Origin: Nonomuraea sp. PA05
GTDB lineage: Bacteria > Actinomycetota > Actinomycetes > Streptosporangiales > Streptosporangiaceae
Direction: 5' to 3'
Length of the DNA: 36,647 nt
Assembly: GCF_008086045.1 (NCBI RefSeq)
Contig: NZ_VSEY01000078.1
Location: forward strand, 1 to 36,647
This document shows, piece after piece, positions 8,403-15,031 of the stretch. The position numbers and the translations under genes are program-made. The notes beneath the pieces were generated by a model, which saw only the letters and a list, made by a program, of their open reading frames with translations, was not told the origin of the DNA and made no database searches. Numbering within the stretch: position 1 is the first letter of the stretch; each line of letters opens with the position of its first letter.

Positions 8403-8840
8403 ATGGTTGGATCATCGCTCGCCGCCCTCGTTCTGATCACCGCGTTCCCGGCCCCTGCCGTGACGCTGCAGCAGAAGCTCACCGCGCTGTCCGCGCTCAC
8501 CCAGCCCACCGCCCGCAGCGCCGCCGCCTTCCGCGACGCCTGGGAGCACCGCTCGTCCTGGGCCCCGTACGCCTTCGACTGGTCCACCGACCTGTGCTCG
8601 GGCAGCCCCGACAAGCCGCTCGGCTACGACTTCCGGATGCCGTGCGTGCGGCACGACTTCGGCTACCGCAACTACAAGGCGATGAGCCGCTTCCCCGGCC
8701 ACAAGGAGCGCGTCGACCAGGCCTTCCTGTTCGACATGGGACGGGTGTGCGCCACGTACGCCGAGATCCGCAGGACCGCCTGCGATCGGCTGGCCCGCTC
8801 CTACTACCAGGCGGTGCGGCGGCTGGGAGCGTTCAGCTAG
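8403..8840 (+). CDS. Secreted phospholipase A2 (actinobacterial type)
   Basis: A 145-residue protein that hydrolyses the sn-2 acyl ester of phospholipids outside the cell. A short signal peptide (residues 1 to about 19, ending APA) precedes the mature enzyme. The family signature STDLCSGSPDKPLGYDF is followed by CVRHDFGYRNY, with the catalytic pair His84-Asp85. Four cysteines are placed as expected for two disulfides. Size and motifs match the small Streptomyces violaceoruber-type enzyme. The ATG at 8403 is the only good in-frame start after the previous gene. A short hairpin, CGGGC-ACT-GCCCG at 8346-8358, lies between the two genes. Its TAG stop overlaps the stop of the convergent methyltransferase gene within the tetranucleotide CTAG. 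Confidence 0.88.
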   Translation: MVGSSLAALVLITAFPAPAVTLQQKLTALSALTQPTARSAAAFRDAWEHRSSWAPYAFDWSTDLCSGSPDKPLGYDFRMPCVRHDFGYRNYKAMSRFPGHKERVDQAFLFDMGRVCATYAEIRRTACDRLARSYYQAVRRLGAFS

Positions 8841-9568
8841 CGCTGAGCCACCACGATCATGCGGCGGCTGTCCATCGTGAACGGCCCGCCGTCCGCCCCT
8901 GCGACCCTGACGTCCGTGAAGCCCGCGGTGAGCAGCCAGTCGCGCAGTTCGGGATAGGTGAACATGCGCACGAAATACGGGACCTTCCGCAGCCGGCCGT
9001 CGCGCACGATGGTCCGCTCCACCAGGTGCCTGCTGGTGAGCGGGTCGAGCTCGTGCTGATCGAGCACCAGGTCGCCGTTGCGTTCGATGACGCGGGACGG
9101 CTGGAAGGTGCGCACGACGGCGCTGTAGTTGTTCAGCTCCAGCGCCAGCCTGCCGCCCGGCCTGAGCGCGGCGGCGGCCTGGGCGAGTACCTGCCGGTTC
9201 TCGGGGTCGCTGAAGTAGCCGAAGGCCGTGAACCAGCTCACGACCAGGTCGAAGCGTCCGGTCCAGGGCAGCCGGCGCATGTCGCCGTGCACGTAGTCGA
9301 CCGTGACGCCGAGGGCGCGGGCGTCCTGGCGGGCCCTGTCGAGGAACACCGGGGAGCGGTCGAGCCCGGTGACGTGGCAGCCGCGCAGCGCGAGCCGGTT
9401 GGCGATGCGCCCGTGGCCGCACGCCTGGTCCAGGACCTCCAGGCCGGGCCGCAGGTCGAGCACCCGCCAGATCAGGTCGGTCTCGGCGTCGGCGCGGGCG
9501 TCGAGGTGACCGGCGAAGAAGTAGAGGTAGTCGTCGTCGAAGAGACCTTCGGCGTCGAACTCCGGCAT
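8837..9568 (-). CDS. Class I SAM-dependent methyltransferase
   Basis: A 243-residue Rossmann-fold methyltransferase. Motif I is VLDQACGHGR (about residues 44-53), a variant of the usual DxGxGxG with Gln-Ala in place of the normal residues. The acidic residue that binds the ribose is Asp in VTGLDRS, motif II lies in DYVHGDMRRLPW, and motif IV in FDLVVSWFTAFGYF. The C-terminal half forms strands with an FVRMFTYPELRDWLLTAGF segment typical of small-molecule methyltransferases. The ATG at 9568 lies 4 bp beyond the stop of the DUF385 gene, so the two are probably co-transcribed. Acceptor unknown. Confidence 0.88.
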   Translation of the reverse strand: MPEFDAEGLFDDDYLYFFAGHLDARADAETDLIWRVLDLRPGLEVLDQACGHGRIANRLALRGCHVTGLDRSPVFLDRARQDARALGVTVDYVHGDMRRLPWTGRFDLVVSWFTAFGYFSDPENRQVLAQAAAALRPGGRLALELNNYSAVVRTFQPSRVIERNGDLVLDQHELDPLTSRHLVERTIVRDGRLRKVPYFVRMFTYPELRDWLLTAGFTDVRVAGADGGPFTMDSRRMIVVAQR

Positions 9569-9572
9569 GGCC

Positions 9573-10040
9573 TCAGCCCTTCCCGGCGACGGGCGTCAGC
9601 TCGAACACCGGGTGGTGTCCCGCCTCGGCGACGAAGTCCGCCACCGGGGAGTCCTTGGTGGCGCGGAAGTACGGCCGCGTCGGGGTCGCGACGGCGATGT
9701 ACAGCTTGAGCACGGGCCCTGCCTCCTGCGGCGTGGCCGCCCGCACCGTGTAGGCGCGCGTGCCGAAGCGGCGGCGCAGCGTCACCCTCGGGTCCGCGCG
9801 CACGTTGTGCACCCAGGAGACGACCCCGTAGGGCGCGACCAGCCACCGCTTGCCGTCGTGCTCGACGACGGTCACCGGGTTGGTGCGCGGACGTCCCGTC
9901 TTACGGCCGCGGGTGGTCAGCAGGTAGGAGCCGGGCACCAGGCCCGCCCGGATGAACACGCTGATGACCGCGTCGCCCACGCGGCGGCCACGGCTCGATC
10001 GGAACCGCCGGGGCGGCTGGTCGGGGGTCGCGTCGGCCAT
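9573..10040 (-). CDS. DUF385/Ddn-family F420-dependent nitroreductase-like protein
   Basis: A 155-residue deazaflavin (F420)-dependent split-barrel oxidoreductase of the Ddn family. Recognisable family segments are LLTTRGRKTGRPRTNPV, WLVAPYGVVSWVHNVRADPRV, and a C-terminal YFRATKDSP region. Such enzymes transfer hydride from reduced F420 to quinones, nitro compounds or other electrophiles. I prefer the ATG at 10040 because GAGAGG lies eight bases upstream; the GTG at 10049 would add three residues but has no space for a ribosome-binding site. It is the first gene of a likely two-gene unit with the methyltransferase, transcribed away from the secreted protein gene at 10194. Confidence 0.85.
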   Translation of the reverse strand: MADATPDQPPRRFRSSRGRRVGDAVISVFIRAGLVPGSYLLTTRGRKTGRPRTNPVTVVEHDGKRWLVAPYGVVSWVHNVRADPRVTLRRRFGTRAYTVRAATPQEAGPVLKLYIAVATPTRPYFRATKDSPVADFVAEAGHHPVFELTPVAGKG

Positions 10041-10193
10041 GTGCCGCACCTCTCGTCGGTCGCCGCGGGGGCCAATCCTCTTTCAGACTATGCGCGGCAA
10101 GAAGATTGCAAGCGAAGAACGTTCTCCGGCAAGTCACCTGAAATCGATCGACCGCACAGTATGGCCATCCCCCAGCCGAGAGGACGGCCCCCG

Positions 10194-10652
10194 ATGGCGA
10201 TCGTTCGAACCCTTGCAGGCCTGACCCTGGCGGCCACCGCCGCCCTCGCCCTCACCGCCCAGACCGCCCACGCGGCGAGTGACACGTGGGGCCCCTACCA
10301 CGCTCCCGGCAAGGCGGCCAAGGCCGCGGGCACGCTGACCGCCACGGGCGAGGACCACGCCGACCTGCCGACCGCCGACGTCGTCCGCATCTCCGGCAAG
10401 GTACAGGACAACACCCGCGGTGCGGCCTGCGGCTGGGCGGTCTTCCGCATCACCTACCGGTCGGGGAACGAGCTGCCGAACCGGGAGCGCTGGGCCCGCG
10501 ACTGCTCCTACGGCAGCCCGAAGAAGTTCTCCTTCAAGCATCGGGACGTCTACCAGGTCGAGCTGAAGGTCTGCTCGGAGGCCAAGGCCGCCAAGCCGTC
10601 GCTCACCTGCCTGTACGCGGGCACCTGGAAGACCCTCTACCTGTCGAAGTAG
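10194..10652 (+). CDS. Small secreted protein with four cysteines
   Basis: A 152-residue protein with a Sec signal peptide (MAIVRTLAGLTLAATAALA, cleavage after AHA near residue 26). The mature domain starts WGPYHAPGKAA, has alternating hydrophobic strands, and has four cysteines in its second half (ACGW, RDCSY, KVCSE, LTCLY) that could form two disulfides. It resembles small exported proteins common in Streptomyces and relatives, none of which I can assign a function. The ATG at 10194 is chosen over an in-frame ATG at 10161 because GAGAGGA lies nine bases upstream and the signal peptide starts cleanly there. It seems distantly related to the protein at 7939-8337. Confidence 0.78.
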   Translation: MAIVRTLAGLTLAATAALALTAQTAHAASDTWGPYHAPGKAAKAAGTLTATGEDHADLPTADVVRISGKVQDNTRGAACGWAVFRITYRSGNELPNRERWARDCSYGSPKKFSFKHRDVYQVELKVCSEAKAAKPSLTCLYAGTWKTLYLSK

Positions 10653-10723
10653 GGGGGCGACCGCAAGCTGAAGATCATGTACGGTGAGCCCCAGCGTATC
10701 CGCCGAACGGCCTGGAGCTCGCC

Positions 10724-13198
10724 GTGCCGCACTTGTCCCGCCGCCAGGTTCTCTCCCTCATCCCCGCCACCGGCCTGCTCGCCGCCACCGCCACCCCGTC
10801 GCGCGCCGCGGCGGTGGACCACGCGAGACTGCTCGCCAACACCCTCGCCATCTTCGCCGGCACCCCCGAGGTCAACGCCAGGCCCGAGGTGGTCGGCAAG
10901 CTCGCCGCCATCCTCGCCACCGCCAGGCAGCGGCTGACGGCCATGGACCAGGCGGGCGACGGCGAGCTGTTCGCCGGCCTGCGGCTCGGCACCGACGACG
11001 CCAACCTCCGCCTCGCCTACCAGTACCTGTACGAGATCGCGCTCGCCACCCGCGCCCCCGGCAGCGCCCTCGTGGACGACGCCACCGCGCAGCAGCGTGT
11101 CGCCGACGGCCTGCGGTGGCTGCACGAACGCCACTTCGGCGACCAGTCGGCCGGCTACTACGGCAACTGGCACAACTGGGAGATCGGCATCCCCACTCAC
11201 GTGAGCAGGACGCTGGTCCTGCTCCCCGAAGGGTTACGCGGCGACCTGACCGCGACGTACCTCACCTCCATGGACGCCTACCTCCGCAGCGGCAAGAACG
11301 GCGACGTCGACCTCGACTCCCGCTTCCACACCGGGGCGAACCTGGCCGACATCACCGCCAACCGCATCCTGCAAGGCGCGCTCACCGCCGACGACGCCCG
11401 CGTCACCAAGGCCATCGCCGACCAGGCCACCGTCTTCGCCACCATCGACCCGTACCGGCTCCAGCACGGAGTCACCGACGGCTACTACCGCGACGGCTCC
11501 TTCATCCAGCACCATTCGGTCGCCTACACCGGCTCGTACGGCCGCATCCTGCTGACCCGCGTCGTCCAGACGCTCAAGATGCTCGAAGGCGTGGCGGCGG
11601 GCGGCACGCAGGACCTGCCCGGCGTCGTGTACCGGTGGATCACCGACGGCTTCGCCCCGCTGATCTTCGAGGGCTGGATGATGGAGATCGTCAAGGGCCG
11701 GGCGGTCTCCCGCACCAGCAGCGGCTACACCGACATCGGCGTGGTCATCGAGGCCATCGCCGACCTGGCCGACCACGTCGAGGACGCCCTGCCGCTGCGC
11801 AGGTACCTCAGGTTCCTGCCGGCGGCCGACACGGCCTCGTTCGTCTCCCCGGTGAGCATCGCCCGCTACGCCGCCATCCGCGCCGACACCACCGTACCTG
11901 CCGCCGACCTGAACCCGGCCGAGCGCTGCGTCGCGTTCAACGCCATGGACCGCACCGTGCACCGCCGCCCCGGCTACGCCTTCGCGCTGGCCCGCAGTTC
12001 GGAGCGGATCAGCAAGTACGAGTACATGAACGGCGAGAACCTCATGCCCTGGTTCCAGGGCGACGGCGCCTACTATCTGTACCTGGCGGGCGAGGACCAG
12101 CGGGAGGCGTTCGGCGTCGACTACTACACGGCCGTCTCGCCGTACCGGCTGGCCGGGGTCACCGCGCCGGTCGAGGAGCGGCGCACGGTCCCCGACCTGT
12201 ACGGCCGCTTCTGGTACGAGAACCCGGGGCACCCGCTCAACTTCACCTCCTCCTCCGAATCCCAGAACGCCTACGTGTACTTCCCCCGCGCGGGCAACGC
12301 CTTCTCCGGCGGGGCGACGCTCGGCGCGTACGGGGCCGCCGGCATGGTGCAGTCCGACGACGCCGCCTACACCGCCAAGCAGGCGGGCATCCTGCCGGAC
12401 GACTTCGTCGCCTACCGGAACGCGCGCGCCACCAAGTCCTGGTTCATGTTCGACGACGAGGTCGTGGTGCTCGCCGCCGGCGTCTCAGGGCAGGGCGGGC
12501 GCGACGTGGTGACCACCGTGGACAGCCGCATCGCCGCTCCCGCCGACGCGGTCACCCTCACGGGCGAGCGCTGGGACGGGCAGGCCTGGCAGCCGGGCAC
12601 GTCGGCGCCGCGCTGGCTGCGGTACGCCAACGGCACCCGTGGCACCGCCGTCGGCTACGCCTTCCTCACCGGCCAGCCCGTGACGGCGGGCCTGGAGACG
12701 GTCACCCGCAGCCGCCGGGTGGTCCGCGCGTCCAACCCGGACACCCCCATCATCAAGAACGTGTTCACCGCCGCGATCGGCGCCCCCGCCTTCGCGTACG
12801 CCCTGGTGCCGAACGCCACGGAGGCCGACCTGCGCGCCTACCGGGACGGGCCGCTGACGGTCCTGGCCAACGACCGCCACGTCCAGGCCGTCAGGCACAA
12901 GGCGCTCGGCATCGTGGCCTGCAACGTGTTCGCCGACGGGCCGCCGCGCCCGGTCGAACGGCTGCTCGTGGACGGCCCCGCCTCGGTCCTCGTCCGGGCG
13001 GCCGGCGGGCGCACGACGGTCGCGCTGTCCGACCCCACGATGAAGCGCGAGCGGGTCTCCGTCGTGGTGCGGGGGGCGCGGCTCCGGCTCGACTCGGCGG
13101 ACGAGGGGGTGACGGTGCGCCGCGTACCGGGCGGCACCCTCATCCAGGCCACCACCCACCAGGCCTACGGCCGCACCTTCACGGCCACCCTCCGCTGA
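10724..13198 (+). CDS. Polysaccharide lyase family 8 (hyaluronate/chondroitin/xanthan lyase)
   Basis: An 824-residue exported lyase that cleaves acidic polysaccharides by beta-elimination. The N-terminus has a Tat-like signal (SRRQVLSL, residues 5-12, with an Ala-rich cleavage region near 30). Residues about 35-370 form the alpha/alpha toroid with NWHNWEIG (148-155), the TGAN segment with the catalytic-type Asn near 206, and the His263/Tyr272 pair in SFIQHHSVAYTGSYG, whose nine-residue spacing matches the family. The NGENLMPWFQGDGAYYLYL block and the beta-sandwich super-domain follow to the end. It starts at GTG 10724. The substrate (hyaluronan, chondroitin or xanthan) cannot be decided from sequence alone. 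No transporter or glucuronyl hydrolase lies beside it. Confidence 0.9.
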   Translation: MPHLSRRQVLSLIPATGLLAATATPSRAAAVDHARLLANTLAIFAGTPEVNARPEVVGKLAAILATARQRLTAMDQAGDGELFAGLRLGTDDANLRLAYQYLYEIALATRAPGSALVDDATAQQRVADGLRWLHERHFGDQSAGYYGNWHNWEIGIPTHVSRTLVLLPEGLRGDLTATYLTSMDAYLRSGKNGDVDLDSRFHTGANLADITANRILQGALTADDARVTKAIADQATVFATIDPYRLQHGVTDGYYRDGSFIQHHSVAYTGSYGRILLTRVVQTLKMLEGVAAGGTQDLPGVVYRWITDGFAPLIFEGWMMEIVKGRAVSRTSSGYTDIGVVIEAIADLADHVEDALPLRRYLRFLPAADTASFVSPVSIARYAAIRADTTVPAADLNPAERCVAFNAMDRTVHRRPGYAFALARSSERISKYEYMNGENLMPWFQGDGAYYLYLAGEDQREAFGVDYYTAVSPYRLAGVTAPVEERRTVPDLYGRFWYENPGHPLNFTSSSESQNAYVYFPRAGNAFSGGATLGAYGAAGMVQSDDAAYTAKQAGILPDDFVAYRNARATKSWFMFDDEVVVLAAGVSGQGGRDVVTTVDSRIAAPADAVTLTGERWDGQAWQPGTSAPRWLRYANGTRGTAVGYAFLTGQPVTAGLETVTRSRRVVRASNPDTPIIKNVFTAAIGAPAFAYALVPNATEADLRAYRDGPLTVLANDRHVQAVRHKALGIVACNVFADGPPRPVERLLVDGPASVLVRAAGGRTTVALSDPTMKRERVSVVVRGARLRLDSADEGVTVRRVPGGTLIQATTHQAYGRTFTATLR

Positions 13199-13227
13199 AC
13201 GCTGCTCCTGGCCCGGTGTTCCTCCGG

Positions 13228-13251
13228 CCCTGAGCGGGAATCTGCTCAGGG
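13228..13251 (+). terminator. Hairpin between the PL8 gene and a small membrane protein gene
   Basis: A perfect 8-bp inverted repeat, CCCTGAGC and GCTCAGGG, with an 8-nt loop starts 30 bp after the lyase stop. There is no U-tract, as is common in high-GC actinomycetes. Because the AGGAGG ribosome-binding site of the next gene begins only three bases after the hairpin, it could instead affect translation of that gene. Confidence 0.5.
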
Positions 13252-13266
13252 TCAGGAGGTTCGCAC

Positions 13267-13437
13267 ATGCCCGTCATCGTGGGCGCCATCGCCGCCCTGC
13301 TCACGTTCATCGTGGTCGGCAGCCTGCTGGCCCCGCTGGGCGCCATGGGCACCGTCGAGATCGCCGTCATCGCGTTCGTCGGGCTCATCTCGGGCGTCGC
13401 GGCGGGCATCTGGGAGGCGCGCCGCCGCCGGTCGTGA
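13267..13437 (+). CDS. 56-residue two-helix membrane protein
   Basis: A short open frame of 56 codons starting at ATG 13267, with a perfect AGGAGG seven bases upstream and strong G/C third-position bias, both of which support real translation. The product has two hydrophobic helices (about residues 3-24 and 29-48) separated by a Gly-rich turn, and ends with a basic ARRRR tail, so both termini probably face the cytoplasm or the tail anchors inside. I do not recognise the family; it resembles in style the small GlsB/YeaQ-like stress membrane proteins but is shorter. It sits alone between hairpins at 13228-13251 and 13449-13473. Confidence 0.65.
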   Translation: MPVIVGAIAALLTFIVVGSLLAPLGAMGTVEIAVIAFVGLISGVAAGIWEARRRRS

Positions 13438-13448
13438 AACTGCTCAGA

Positions 13449-13473
13449 AAAGTGCTCATTCCGTGAGCACTTT
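13449..13473. promoter_or_regulatory. Perfect 10-bp inverted repeat upstream of the VOC gene (likely operator)
   Basis: AAAGTGCTCA and TGAGCACTTT are separated by five bases. A third half-site, TGCTCA, lies at 13441-13446, 12 bp before the one inside the palindrome. CATGAT at 13481-13486 resembles a -10 box, which would place the palindrome over the -35 region of the VOC-YdeI promoter, so a repressor site is more likely than a terminator. A terminator for the small membrane gene on the left remains possible. Confidence 0.5.
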
Positions 13474-13517
13474 CGGGGTTCATGATGAGGACACGAACCC
13501 GCGAACAGGAGCAGGAA

Positions 13518-13946
13518 ATGCTACGAGGACTCACCACCACCGCCTTCTACTCACCCGACTTCGAAGCCACCAAGCGCTGGTACACCGAGCTGTTCGGCAT
13601 CCCGCCGTACATGGACACCCCGGCCTACATGGAGTGGCGCATCGGCGACTACCAGCACGAGTTCGGCGTCATCCACAGCCAGTACGCCGGCACCCCGCTG
13701 GCCATGACCCCCGACCCCGCCACGATCGGCGGCCCCGCCGGAGCCATGATCCACTGGCACGTGGACGACGTCCCGGCGACGCTCGCGCGGCTCGTCTCGA
13801 TGGGCGCCAAGGAGCACGACGCGGTCCACGACCGGGGCGACGGCTTCATCACCGCCTCCGTCATCGACCCCTGGGGCAACGTCCTCGGCTTCATGTACAA
13901 CCCGCACTACCTGGAGATCCTCGCCTCACTCAAGGGCACGTCATGA
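13518..13946 (+). CDS. VOC-superfamily (glyoxalase-like) protein
   Basis: A 142-residue vicinal-oxygen-chelate fold protein with two paired beta-alpha-beta-beta-beta modules. The first has FYSPDFEATKRWYTELFGI, then EFGVIHSQ; the second has AMIHWHVDDVPATLARLVSMGAKE and ends SVIDPWGNVLGFMYNPHY, the typical closing strand. Candidate metal ligands are few, so it may be a binding or resistance protein rather than a metalloenzyme. The start at ATG 13518 is preferred because GGAGCAGGAA lies just upstream; an earlier in-frame ATG at 13482 would add 12 charged residues. Its stop overlaps the next ATG by 4 bp (ATGA), so the YdeI-like protein is translationally coupled. Confidence 0.88.
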   Translation: MLRGLTTTAFYSPDFEATKRWYTELFGIPPYMDTPAYMEWRIGDYQHEFGVIHSQYAGTPLAMTPDPATIGGPAGAMIHWHVDDVPATLARLVSMGAKEHDAVHDRGDGFITASVIDPWGNVLGFMYNPHYLEILASLKGTS

Positions 13947-14299
13947 TCCTCTTTCCGGACGCGGCCGCGTGGCGCGACTGGCTCGCCGACCACCACGGCA
14001 CGGACACCGAGGTGTGGGTGGTGCTCGCCAAGAAGGGCACCACCGAGCCGACGAGCCTGACGTACGAGCAGGCGCTGGAGGAGGCGCTGTGCTACGGCTG
14101 GATCGACGGGCTGACCCGCCGCCGCGACGCCGGCACCTACCTCCAGCGCTACACCCCGCGCCGGCCGCGCAGCGCCTGGTCGGCGCGGAACGTGGCGCGG
14201 GTGGCGCGGCTGCGGGAGCAGGGCCGCATGCAACCGGCGGGCCTGGCCGCGGCAGAACGCCGCTGTGCTCCACGACCAGCACCGGGAGAGACGCGATAG
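13943..14299 (+). CDS. YdeI/OmpD-associated-like protein, C-terminally truncated
   Basis: 118 codons. Residues 1-105 match the N-terminal part of the YdeI/OmpD-associated family (AWRDWLADHHGTDTEVWVVLAKK, then the CYGWIDG motif, RYTPRRPRSAWSARNVARV and GRMQPAGLAA). Family members usually run to about 190 residues with a second helical region. Here the reading switches to unrelated codons after GLAAAE and stops at 14297-14299. The lost part coincides with the start of a decayed ATPase relic, so the truncation looks like a deletion or recombination junction near 14250. It is coupled to the VOC gene by a 4-bp overlap. Function is unknown even in intact relatives, and the product may not fold. Confidence 0.7.
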   Translation: MILFPDAAAWRDWLADHHGTDTEVWVVLAKKGTTEPTSLTYEQALEEALCYGWIDGLTRRRDAGTYLQRYTPRRPRSAWSARNVARVARLREQGRMQPAGLAAAERRCAPRPAPGETR

Positions 14300-15023
14300 A
14301 CAACGGTCACCTGTCCGCTCGCGACGCTGCGCAAGGCGTGGGTGGAAGTGGGTGCGGTCGCCCGCGTCCTCGAACGGCTCGGGTCGGGCGGGCTCGCGGT
14401 GGTCGGCGGCGCGCCGGGCAGAGGGAAGCGGTCCGTCGCCATCCGCGCCCTCATCCAATACTCGGATGGCGCTGGTGCAGCTCACCCCCGACTGGGAAAG
14501 TCCGCAGGCGAGCATGCTGCCCGCGGACACGGACCGCGGCTACGTCCTCGACGTCAGCACCGAGATCGCCGCGTGGGCGAACCCCTTGGAAACCGCCTCC
14601 GCACTGGTGGGGCACGCCGCGCGGCTGCGGGAGCAGGGCTCGTGCCTGGTCCTCGTCTCCACCGACAACGGTGGCCGCGCAGCACGGCCACCGTGGCGGC
14701 ACCGCACGTGTCGGGTGTCGGAACGACCGGATCCCCGTGAGGTCGCCATGGCTCACCTGGACAAGCTCCACGACGAGCCCGATCGCGTGGCCTGGCTGCG
14801 GCTCGGGGACGGCCAAGCGCCGCCGGGACCGTGCGCCCACCTGATCACGGACGACACCGCGCCGGCGGACGCCGCCCATCTCGCCTCGCTGCTGGCCGGA
14901 ACGGCCGGCGAGCGTCGAGCGGCTGATGGAGGTCCGATACGCGAGCCCGGGGGAGGCCGCGCCGAGCACGTCCACGACCGACCAGCCCTGATCCAGCGCT
15001 ACGGTGGGCACCTGGACGCCTGA
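14300..15023 (+). pseudogene. Frameshifted relic of a STAND/AAA-type P-loop ATPase
   Basis: No single frame is convincing, but protein-like segments follow one another in different frames. About 14300-14470 reads AVARVLERLGSGGLAVVGG followed by APGRGKRSVAIRALI, a Walker A-like loop whose GK is followed by Arg rather than Ser/Thr. About 14465-14680, in another frame, reads ALVQLTPDWES, GYVLDVSTEIAAWANPLE and LVLVSTDNGG. About 14720-14890 reads RPDPREVAMAHLDKLHDEP and HLASLLAGTAGE. About 14908-14960 reads SVERLMEVRYASPGEAA in a third frame. I infer an actinobacterial regulatory ATPase broken by several indels. It ends 9 bp from the stop of the intact STAND gene on the other strand. Confidence 0.6.
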
Positions 15024-15031
15024 GCATCGCT

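Noticed and set aside
9952..10193. Possible small gene between the DUF385 gene and the secreted protein
   Set aside because: Candidate frames overlap the DUF385 start, lack ribosome-binding sites and show no codon bias.
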